From the NCBI GenBank assembly GCA_036504095.1, contig DASXVS010000071.1:1-64000 (forward strand): DNA of 64,000 nucleotides, given 5' to 3'. This document shows, piece after piece, positions 53,276-60,585 of the stretch; position 1 is the stretch's first letter, and each line of letters starts with the position of its first letter. A program made the position numbers and the translations under genes. This stretch comes from Armatimonadota bacterium. GTDB taxonomy: Bacteria; Armatimonadota; DTGP01; JAKQQT01. The notes beneath the pieces are model-generated. The model ran no database searches. It saw nothing but the letters and a program-made list of their open reading frames with translations, and was not told where the DNA came from.

Positions 53276-53309
53276 GCACGTCGCACCTTTGTGCGGCGAG
53301 CCCCGGCGG

Positions 53310-54404
53310 TTACCCGGCGCCCCGCATCGTCCTGGAAACGGCTACCGAGTGCGCGTGCTGCCGGATCTGGCTCACGTCCGGGGGCACCCATCCGGCGGTG
53401 CGATAGAGGTTGTACGCGCGGTCCAGCAGGGTATCGGCTTCCGCGATGCGGCCGGTTTGCAGGCACACGCGCCCCAGCATGTACGCCGAAATCGGATTCG
53501 ACGGGCACTGTGCCAGGCTCTGCCGGAACCACTTGGATTGGCTCTGAAGTCCCGAAGCCGTCGTGCGGCGATACAGGATGCCGCCCGGCGTGCGTTCGCC
53601 CCGGTAGTAAGCGAACTGCGAGCGTAGGAAGCCGGTATCAAGGCCCGTCACCTGTTTGACCGACAGCATTCGCCCCGAATCCGCCAGGCGGTAAGCTCTA
53701 ATCTCGGAGGAGCCCGGAACGAATACCGGCGCCACGAACCTGTAGCCCACGCCTTTGACCGAAACGAAAAGGCCGTTGTGGCGTACAAACGGCTCCCCAT
53801 GGGAGGCATCCGCCAGAACGTCACGCCCGTCGGACAGCTTCACGATGGTCACCACGTGGCCGATATTGCTTTCCCCGCCCGCGCCGTTCCGGAAGACCAT
53901 CACAGCGCCGGCGTCAATCCCGGATTTCTGCAGCATGGAAGCCAGCAGCACCGATTGGAGCAGGCATTGCCGTTCGCCCAGGCTTACGACGGCGGGAAAT
54001 TCGAACCCGTGGTCCAGGCTGAAGCGGGGGATGGCTTTCTTTTCCCAGCGGTGAAGCTCCGCCGTCTCCCTGCGTTCGGCATCCGCCCGCAAACGTACCG
54101 ACCGCAGGCGGCTTCGCTGTTTCCGCTGGGCCTCCAGTTTGTCGGTCCAGGAGGTGGAGTGAGTCTTGTCAACGGCTTTGCCGCTGATGGGGGCGACGCC
54201 GTCCATCCACTGGTGAAATCCTTTCGGGTCACCTTTTCCGGTGGCTTCATAGGAATCCTGAACGAAACGATGGAACGCAGCGCTGCCGTACGGATAAGCG
54301 CCGGGGGAAACCGACGACGAAACGGTATTACTACAGCCGATGCCTGAAATCGGCAGCAGTAACGCCAGTATCAACACGCCATTTGGTACGATTACTCTAT
54401 TCAT
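53310..54404 (-). CDS. Lipoprotein with transglutaminase-like domain and TPRs
   Basis: The 364-aa protein has a lipoprotein signal with lipobox SGIGC (Cys24). The middle resembles a transglutaminase-like cysteine protease fold: Cys147 in GERQCLLQSVLLASMLQKSG, His183 in NIGHVVTIVKLSDGR, and Asp199 in LADASHG could be the triad. The C-terminal 80 residues hold TPR-like helices (NPISAYMLGRVCLQTGRIAE). It has no recognisable operon partner. The start is uncertain: ATG 54404 lacks a good ribosome site, and 54422 is possible. Function beyond the fold is unknown. Confidence 0.75.
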   Translation of the reverse strand: MNRVIVPNGVLILALLLPISGIGCSNTVSSSVSPGAYPYGSAAFHRFVQDSYEATGKGDPKGFHQWMDGVAPISGKAVDKTHSTSWTDKLEAQRKQRSRLRSVRLRADAERRETAELHRWEKKAIPRFSLDHGFEFPAVVSLGERQCLLQSVLLASMLQKSGIDAGAVMVFRNGAGGESNIGHVVTIVKLSDGRDVLADASHGEPFVRHNGLFVSVKGVGYRFVAPVFVPGSSEIRAYRLADSGRMLSVKQVTGLDTGFLRSQFAYYRGERTPGGILYRRTTASGLQSQSKWFRQSLAQCPSNPISAYMLGRVCLQTGRIAEADTLLDRAYNLYRTAGWVPPDVSQIRQHAHSVAVSRTMRGAG

Positions 54405-54638
54405 ATCCGAGGTTGCCCACATGATTCGGACGATCCGAATCACCCGCGGGTTTCCGCACCCACCCTCCAGTAACACTGGCCAGGTTGGCCGTGTTCCTCG
54501 GATACGGCAGGCAAACAGGCGTGCATGCGTGCCCAAGGCCGGAGCGGTTGGGCCGCTCGTCAGCGGTGTCGCTAAGATTGGAACAGGACCGACGGCTTCC
54601 GAAATTGCCGGGCCACCGGCCCCGAAGGGAGATACGGC

Positions 54639-55550
54639 ATGTCTATCCGACCGATCAAACGCCTCAGCAGGGCCAAACCCACCATCGAAGGGGCAGGCGT
54701 TCACCTGCGCCGCGCTTTCGGATTTGGCGATACTTCCGATACCGACCCATTCCTGTTGCTTGACGATTTTCGCAGCGACATCCCGGACGACTACCTTGCG
54801 GGCTTCCCGTGGCATCCTCACCGCGGGATTGAGACGATCACCTACGTGCTTGCAGGCCATGTGGAACACGGCGACAGCATGGGAAACCACGGTTCCATCG
54901 GCGCCGGCGACGTCCAATGGATGACGGCGGGGCGGGGGATCGTTCACCAGGAAATGCCCAAGGGCGACGCTGCCGGCCGGATGCACGGCTTCCAGTTATG
55001 GGCCAACCTCCCGGCATCACTCAAGATGACAGCGCCACATTACCAGGACGTGAAGGCGCCGGAGATCCCGGAGGCCGTCGAAGACGGAGCACACGTGCGC
55101 GTGATATGTGGCTCAATCTGGGGAACCAGGGGTCCGGTGAACGGGATAGCGGCCGACCCGATCTACCTCGACGTTTCCGTAACGTCCGGAAAACGCAAAA
55201 GCTTCCCGGTGGAGACGACGAGGCATGCGTTCGCATACGTCGTGGCCGGATCCGGTAAATTCTGTAACGCGTCCCAACCGCTCGCGGTGCCCACCGAATC
55301 CATAGGGTGGTATGACACGAATCTGCCGACTGAAGCGGATAACCGTTCTCTTATCCTATTCGACAGCGGAGACGAAGTGGTGGTTCAGGCGGGGGAGGAG
55401 GGTATCCGTTTCCTGCTGGTTTCGGGGCAGCCTCTTAAGGAGCCCGTTGCCTGGTACGGGCCGGTCGTGATGAACACGCAGGAACAACTGCAGCACGCGT
55501 TTGAACAGATTCAGGCAGGCACTTTCCTGAACCCAGACGCGCCCGCATAG
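54639..55550 (+). CDS. Pirin family protein
   Basis: The 303-aa double-cupin protein begins SIRPIKRLSRAKPTIEGAGV. Metal ligands are in the N-terminal cupin: FPWHPHRGIETITYVLAGHV with two His, and MTAGRGIVHQEMP with His and Glu. This is the pirin signature. The C-terminal cupin follows after residue 165. Pirins bind iron; some are quercetinases, others regulators. There is no gene context to choose between these. Confidence 0.93.
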   Translation: MSIRPIKRLSRAKPTIEGAGVHLRRAFGFGDTSDTDPFLLLDDFRSDIPDDYLAGFPWHPHRGIETITYVLAGHVEHGDSMGNHGSIGAGDVQWMTAGRGIVHQEMPKGDAAGRMHGFQLWANLPASLKMTAPHYQDVKAPEIPEAVEDGAHVRVICGSIWGTRGPVNGIAADPIYLDVSVTSGKRKSFPVETTRHAFAYVVAGSGKFCNASQPLAVPTESIGWYDTNLPTEADNRSLILFDSGDEVVVQAGEEGIRFLLVSGQPLKEPVAWYGPVVMNTQEQLQHAFEQIQAGTFLNPDAPA

Positions 55551-55637
55551 CGCGGACCGACCGCGCGCGACTTCGGTCGCACCGGCTCAACCCGGAGGTT
55601 TTTACAGATGTCCGCCTCCGGGATGAGCCTCCGCGTT

Positions 55638-55859
55638 CTAACTCCCGGTCTTTCGGTGGACGGCTCCGCGTTTCTGCATCGTGCCGCGCCCCGCGCCGTT
55701 CATCGGCGAGGCATGCTGCGCCTGCTGGGCACGGAAGTCATTCAGCTTGTCCGTCGAGTTCGCGTTCTTCGCCATGTGACGGCGTTCCGCGCGATTCATA
55801 GGCACATTAGCCGGTGTTTCCGGTGGTGTTTCCTGCGGCGTTTCCTGTTTCTCGTTCAT
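55638..55859 (-). CDS. Small hydrophilic protein of unknown function
   Basis: A 73-aa protein rich in Glu, Pro, Asn and Arg, containing QETPQETPPETPANVP and MNRAERRHMAKN. No signal peptide, membrane segment or cysteine. The ATG at 55859 has AGGAGG seven bases upstream, which is the main reason to accept this frame over the overlapping plus-strand frame. I recognise no family; it looks largely disordered. The 358 bases from 55860 to 56217 hold no further gene I can support. Confidence 0.65.
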   Translation of the reverse strand: MNEKQETPQETPPETPANVPMNRAERRHMAKNANSTDKLNDFRAQQAQHASPMNGAGRGTMQKRGAVHRKTGS

Positions 55860-56217
55860 ATAGACCTCCTGGTCAACGGCGTGTCCATGGTCCTTATGGT
55901 GTGACACCGAGCATACGCTCAGGGCATTTTTCGATCCTGCAGCGCCGCACCCTGAACCCTCATGCCTAACTTACCCATAATCTTAGCGCGGACCCCTCGT
56001 TCTTGACTGGCCCGCATGTCATTGTGGCAGCGATTACCGCGCCGGAGCCCTTTACCTGCCGGCGCACTGGAAAGGGCACCGAAATGACGCCGGTACGCCA
56101 TTTCGGTCGGTAACCTGAAGGTCTCGTGGCCGGCAAGCGATTCCCGGACGATCGGGCACATCTCGACACGCCGTCGTCGTAACGGTCACCCGCCGTAGAT
56201 GCAAGGAGGAAGAGTTG

Positions 56218-57252
56218 ATGTATTTCCGTCTGAACCGAATCTCATTCGCCCCCATCGCAATGCTTGCCGCCACCGTCGCGCTTGCCGCGCCGAAACCCAA
56301 ACCGGCCCCCAAGCCCAAACCGCCCGCAAAGAGAGTCGTGCTGGGCACAAAGCAGCTCTCCGGCGACCAGGCGGTACCCGGCCAGGAGTATACCCTCGGT
56401 AAAGGGTGGCCGATGAACTTCAAACTGAATAGCGCGGAGTATACAACCGACCGCGTTCGCATCGGCGAGCAGATCCATTATCCGACTGCAGCCGAAAAAC
56501 TCCTGCTCATTCGATTCACCTATCACAACCCGCAGAGCAGCGAGCAGCTCGTCCGCTTCGATTCGTTCGCCTTCACCGCCGTGGATGATACCGATACCAA
56601 CCATGAGGCGCGCCAGGGGGTCGGTGTAGAATCGACGCAAATGGATCTCGGTGTCCGCCTGAAGCCCGGACAGAAGATCGACGCATACACGTTTATCCGC
56701 GTTCCCGCCAAAGGCACCGTCCCGAAACTCATCGTGAAATCGAGGGACAACTTGGTCCTTCGATATGATCTGAAGGGGAAGGTCAAGCCACTCACCGGGC
56801 CGGCATTGGATCCCGCCGCGAACGACGGCGCCACGGCACTCTCCGAAGTGCCTGCGGAGATCGGCAAGACATACCAGATGGGCGTCTTCGACGTCACCGT
56901 CGATGGCGTAGAGTATTCCACCACGGCGCTTAAGAACCAGCAGCTCAGGGCGGGGGAGCGCAATTTCATTATCACGGTCACGGCGAAGAACGCGCAGCCG
57001 CGAGAGCAGCTGCTACGGTTTGACACCATCCCGATCAAATGCACCGATCAGGATGGGGGGCGTATCTCGTTCCCGCAGAGAATGCTGGCCGCTTCCCGCG
57101 ATGCGGATTTCAACACACGGCTTGCGCTTGGCAAGGATGTGAAGGTTCGTTTTCCCGTGAAAGTAGGCGGTGACCAGCAGGTTGCCAAAGTCGCCATGTC
57201 GTCGGGCGGCGATTCGCGAACCTACGTCTTTGACACCAGCGCCGTCAAGTGA
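56218..57252 (+). CDS. Exported protein with two DUF4352-like domains (copy 1)
   Basis: The 344-aa protein has a signal peptide (1-21), a Pro/Lys linker, and two related beta-sandwich domains. Domain 1 (about 45-190) has GQEYTLGKGWPMNFKLNSAE and LLLIRFTYHNPQSSEQLVRF; domain 2 (about 205-344) has GKTYQMGVFDVTVDGVEYST and FIITVTAKNAQPREQLLRFD. The pattern resembles DUF4352 immunoglobulin-like lipoprotein domains, but that is not certain. The next gene is a close paralogue. ATG 56218 follows AGGAGG by eight bases; TTG 56215 is the alternative. Confidence 0.85.
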   Translation: MYFRLNRISFAPIAMLAATVALAAPKPKPAPKPKPPAKRVVLGTKQLSGDQAVPGQEYTLGKGWPMNFKLNSAEYTTDRVRIGEQIHYPTAAEKLLLIRFTYHNPQSSEQLVRFDSFAFTAVDDTDTNHEARQGVGVESTQMDLGVRLKPGQKIDAYTFIRVPAKGTVPKLIVKSRDNLVLRYDLKGKVKPLTGPALDPAANDGATALSEVPAEIGKTYQMGVFDVTVDGVEYSTTALKNQQLRAGERNFIITVTAKNAQPREQLLRFDTIPIKCTDQDGGRISFPQRMLAASRDADFNTRLALGKDVKVRFPVKVGGDQQVAKVAMSSGGDSRTYVFDTSAVK

Positions 57253-57268
57253 TTGTTAGCCGGAGAGT

Positions 57269-57305
57269 GGCCGGCCAGGGATCGTCCTGTTTCAGTTGGT
57301 CGGCC
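57269..57305 (+). terminator. Hairpin between the two paralogues
   Basis: GGCCGGCCA (57269-57277) pairs with TGGTCGGCC (57297-57305), one G-T pair included. It may partly terminate the first copy. Confidence 0.4.
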
Positions 57306-57420
57306 GGCTGCCGGTTTGCCTCGGTCTCATATTCTATTCGGGCGCGTCATCGCGGGATAGACGAATACCTCGCCGGAGTCCCGTGCCTGTAGAGCGCCCC
57401 ATTCGCAAGGAGAAAGAGTG

Positions 57421-58449
57421 ATGTCACGTCGTAACGTCCCGTTCGCGATGCTCCTCATCGCGATTTCAGTCGGAACATGTGCTTACGCGGCGCCCAAACC
57501 CAGAAAACCCGCCGCCAAACCCACCAAGAGGGTGGTACTCGGCACGAAGCAGCTTTCCGGAGACAAAGCCGAACTCGGCCAGATGTACACGCTGGGCAAG
57601 AGCTGGCCAATGAACATTACCCTCAACAGCGTGGAGTACTCGACAGACCGTCTTCGATTCGGCGACGAAGTCAAAGTCCCCGCCGGCAACGAGAAATTCC
57701 TGGTTCTTCACTACACCCTCCACAACCCCCAGAGGGAGGAACGACGCGTGCGGTACGATACGTTTGCCTTCACAGCGGTGGATTCAACCGATACCAACAT
57801 GGAGGGTCGAGGGATGGTGGGTGCGGAGTCCACCCAGCAGAATCTTGACATGCAGTTGAAGCCGGGGCAGAAGGTGAACGCGTACACGTATATCCCCGTG
57901 CCCGCGAAAGCGACGGCGCCAAAACTTATTATCAAGTCCGGCGACAATCTGGTCCTCCGCTACGACCTCCGCGGCAAGGTAAAACCGCTGAAAGGGCCGG
58001 CGGTGGATCCGGCCGACAAGGACGGCACAACCGCCTTGAGCGAAGTGCCCGCGCAGATGGGCAAGACATATCAGGTTGGAGTATACGATGTAACGCTGGA
58101 CAGCGCCGCCTATTCCTCTACCGTGCTCCCCAATCAGGACCTCGATAATGGCGCCCGCAATTTTGTCGTGAACGCGACCGTCAAGAACGCGGATCCGCAA
58201 GAGCACCACCTGCGCTACGACGGCATCACGCTGAAATACACCGATCAGGATGGCGCGGACATCGGTAACAGCCAGCGACTGCTCGCGGCATCGCGCGATG
58301 TAGACCTCGAGGCGAATATTGCCTTTGGCAAGGAACTAAAAGTGCGCTTCCCGGTGAAGGTTGCGAAAGACCAGGTGGTCGCCAAGATGGTCATCTCGGA
58401 AGGTTACACCCCGCGATTGTTCGTATTCGATATGAGCGCCGTGAAATAA
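57421..58449 (+). CDS. Exported protein with two DUF4352-like domains (copy 2)
   Basis: The 342-aa protein is co-linear with the gene before it, from the signal peptide and Pro/Lys linker (KRVVLGTKQLSGDKAELGQM) to the end (VFDMSAVK). Identity is high at the start of each domain and at LVLRYDL-GKVKPL, and lower elsewhere. AAGGAGAAAGAGTG precedes the ATG, much as in copy 1. The pair arose by tandem duplication. Periplasmic or surface location is expected; function is unknown. Confidence 0.85.
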   Translation: MSRRNVPFAMLLIAISVGTCAYAAPKPRKPAAKPTKRVVLGTKQLSGDKAELGQMYTLGKSWPMNITLNSVEYSTDRLRFGDEVKVPAGNEKFLVLHYTLHNPQREERRVRYDTFAFTAVDSTDTNMEGRGMVGAESTQQNLDMQLKPGQKVNAYTYIPVPAKATAPKLIIKSGDNLVLRYDLRGKVKPLKGPAVDPADKDGTTALSEVPAQMGKTYQVGVYDVTLDSAAYSSTVLPNQDLDNGARNFVVNATVKNADPQEHHLRYDGITLKYTDQDGADIGNSQRLLAASRDVDLEANIAFGKELKVRFPVKVAKDQVVAKMVISEGYTPRLFVFDMSAVK

Positions 58450-58480
58450 GAGGGTGGGAGATCACCCCCCGTCTGAAAGC

Positions 58481-58521
58481 AGCAGGGCCGAGCTTGCTTG
58501 ATGGGCACGCTCGGCCCTGCT
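58481..58521. terminator. Perfect bidirectional terminator hairpin
   Basis: AGCAGGGCCGAGC (58481-58493) pairs perfectly with GCTCGGCCCTGCT (58509-58521) around 15 bases. It lies between convergent genes ending at 58449 and 58542. Confidence 0.8.
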
Positions 58522-58541
58522 GTCGTGAGCACGGTGCGCGG

Positions 58542-59330
58542 TCAGCGGTCGTACACCGGCGCGACCCCGAAGCGCCAGTTCCACTCGCTATCGACGATGA
58601 AGCTGCCGACCGCCTGATCGAGGCTCACACCCCATTCGTGCCATTCGTCCAGTCCACGGCAGAAAGCCTCGGCGGTATCCACGCCAGGACGGGCAAGCAC
58701 ATCCTGAATCAGTTGCATGAAACCTTCCGGCTTTTCGGGCGCGCGCTCCACCTCCCACATCAGCCATTTGTGGTAAGGGTACAGGATGCGGTTGTACGCC
58801 AGCACAAGCCGGCAGCCGAACAGCACGAGATCGGAGACCGCGTGTGACATGAGGTACCGATCGTCACGTTTGGCCGCCTCGCCGACGAAGAACCTGCCCA
58901 GAAGCGCCACCTGGCTGTAGAACGACCGCATCTTGGAGTCCCGATCAGACTCCGGGTACGTCAGAATACGGCCGATCAGGGCCTCGAGTTGGGGTATCCG
59001 GCAGTACGCCGGGAAGGCGGAGTCGAATGCCGCGCGCGCCGGTTCGCTGCCGTGCGCGGCCACTTCCTGGAGAAACGCCAGGCCGTAGATCTTGCCGTCA
59101 ACGAAAACCTGCGTGTCACCGATGGTTTCAAGTGAAGCATACCAGAGATCGCCGGACGCCTGACGCCGCGCCCATTCCTCGTCCGTGGTGATGAGCATGA
59201 TGTCGACGTCGGAGTCCGGCCGCGCCCGGCCCTTGGCGACAGATCCGCCGATGATGACCGCGGGATACAGCGGGTCTCCGGCGAATCGATCCACCAGACG
59301 CGCGATAATGTGTTGATGGTGCTCGTGCAT
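58542..59330 (-). CDS. Nucleotidyltransferase-fold protein
   Basis: The 262-aa protein has the polymerase-beta-type nucleotidyltransferase motif VIIGGSVAKGRARPDSDVDI (Gly28-Gly29-Ser30, Asp41 and Asp43), followed by a helical domain (SFYSQVALLGRFFVGEAAKR and later). It resembles aminoglycoside or MNT-type nucleotidyltransferases acting on small molecules or proteins. ATG 59330 is chosen because upstream residues are Cys-rich and not family-like. A toxin-antitoxin role is not supported, since no HEPN partner adjoins it. Confidence 0.82.
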   Translation of the reverse strand: MHEHHQHIIARLVDRFAGDPLYPAVIIGGSVAKGRARPDSDVDIMLITTDEEWARRQASGDLWYASLETIGDTQVFVDGKIYGLAFLQEVAAHGSEPARAAFDSAFPAYCRIPQLEALIGRILTYPESDRDSKMRSFYSQVALLGRFFVGEAAKRDDRYLMSHAVSDLVLFGCRLVLAYNRILYPYHKWLMWEVERAPEKPEGFMQLIQDVLARPGVDTAEAFCRGLDEWHEWGVSLDQAVGSFIVDSEWNWRFGVAPVYDR

Positions 59331-59558
59331 ATGGGTGAGCCTTTCGACATGGCGCCACGCCTGACAGGTACGGCGCGCGCTGAAGCAGGTCTGTTCACCG
59401 TAATGATAGGCCGAGTGCTGTCCATTGGAGCAGAGTCCCAGGCAAGTCGCAAAATCCTGCCAGAACACTATCGGCACGCTTGAGGTAACGATAAGGGTTA
59501 TTATCATTACCCAAATCGAAGGGCCAAGTGGATATGCGGTACAACGTCGAATTCGTCA

Positions 59559-60020
59559 TCAGTCGATATTGGAAAGGTACCACTTACCGATCGGCCGCCC
59601 GCCTGGCGGTTTGGCGCTCAGGTCGCTGTAGTCGTGGCTGCGCCGGTACACCAGAGTGCCCGCAGGCGCCAAGTCTACGGTGATGGCGTACGGACAGTCC
59701 GCGGTCCACATCCGGTCCGACTCCACGTCCGGCCGTCTGAGCACGTATGGCCGGTCAGAATACGTGCCGGGGTACGGAACGAAATCCAGGTAGCGCGGTC
59801 TCAGTTCGTCGAGCGTGGCGGGGAGACTGCCGTGGTCCTGGCGGTACTGCTCAACCGCCCTGATCAACGCCTCACCGCGGCTTGCCGCTCCGGGAGCATC
59901 CGAGGCACTTGGCAGGTGGTGAAACCAGAGTGGCATCAACAGAGCGAAGGCCAGGACAACCGGGATCCCCATCCAAGCTCCAATTCGCGGCTTCCGACGT
60001 TTACGCATTGATGCATCCAC
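59559..60020 (-). CDS. Membrane-anchored protein with pseudopilin-like body
   Basis: The 153-aa protein has a basic N-terminus and one membrane helix (residues 14-33, GAWMGIPVVLAFALLMPLWF). A region RGEALIRAVEQYRQDHGSLP then TLDELRPRYLDFVPYPGTY follows, which resembles the GspG-like pattern of type II pseudopilins after the helix. The usual GFTLxE prepilin cleavage motif is absent, so it is not a standard pilin. Function is unknown. A similar-sized membrane protein lies just upstream on the same strand. Confidence 0.6.
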   Translation of the reverse strand: MDASMRKRRKPRIGAWMGIPVVLAFALLMPLWFHHLPSASDAPGAASRGEALIRAVEQYRQDHGSLPATLDELRPRYLDFVPYPGTYSDRPYVLRRPDVESDRMWTADCPYAITVDLAPAGTLVYRRSHDYSDLSAKPPGGRPIGKWYLSNID

Positions 60021-60053
60021 CCTGGATTTCTACCGGCGAAACCTCTATGAGCC

Positions 60054-60506
60054 TTACTCGTAGGTTGGTATGATCTGCTTAACCTGTCCGTGCCCGTCAT
60101 ATACGATATGGATAGCGAACAACGGGCAAGAAAGGAAGTCGTACCTATACACTTCGTAGCCAGGAAGGCCATCTATGCCTTGTCGCCATCCGACGGGAAT
60201 ATCATCCCGACTCACCTTCGTTTCCCTGAAGAGCTTGAGGACACTCTTCACATCCGCGCGATCGCCATCGTGGGGTATCTCGTAGCACATTCTGTCCACG
60301 TAATACAAGGACGTCCATAGCGCCACCACCATCAGGATCACCAGCATAGCAGCGGTGATGATGCGCCTTATCCAACGAGGTGTTCTGTGGCGGGTATTTA
60401 TTTCCCTGTGCAACGTAGTATCCCCCTGGCCAGAGTGCCTGTAGGTGGCGCGGGTCAGGACGGTGCCTGAGCACGGCAAACTACCGGCTAAACAGTCATA
60501 CGGCAC
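60054..60506 (-). CDS. Small single-pass membrane protein of unknown function
   Basis: The 150-aa frame has one membrane helix (ITAAMLVILMVVALWTSLYY) preceded by a basic stretch and followed by a mostly polar region ending VYDGHGQVKQIIPTYE. The N-terminal 50 residues look non-conserved, so the true start may be internal. I recognise no family. It lies 33 bases upstream of the pseudopilin-like gene, on the same strand. Confidence 0.5.
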   Translation of the reverse strand: MPYDCLAGSLPCSGTVLTRATYRHSGQGDTTLHREINTRHRTPRWIRRIITAAMLVILMVVALWTSLYYVDRMCYEIPHDGDRADVKSVLKLFRETKVSRDDIPVGWRQGIDGLPGYEVYRYDFLSCPLFAIHIVYDGHGQVKQIIPTYE

Positions 60507-60585
60507 CCAAACATTATAATCGCATGCTTAGTCGAGAAGACCTCCCATCTACCACCAAACCACCCTCGGTCTATACTGGAATGGT

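Noticed and set aside
55608-55904. 98-codon plus-strand frame
   Set aside because: It lies opposite the small minus-strand protein gene, which has an AGGAGG ribosome site; the plus frame has no such site and Arg/Val-rich shadow composition.
58542-59330. MNT-HEPN toxin-antitoxin module
   Set aside because: Only a nucleotidyltransferase-fold protein is present; no HEPN gene adjoins it, and the protein is much larger than a typical MNT antitoxin.
60513-60520. ATTATAAT as bidirectional -10 box between the small membrane protein gene and mutS2
   Set aside because: It is a palindromic -10-like sequence, but no acceptable -35 box is found on either strand.
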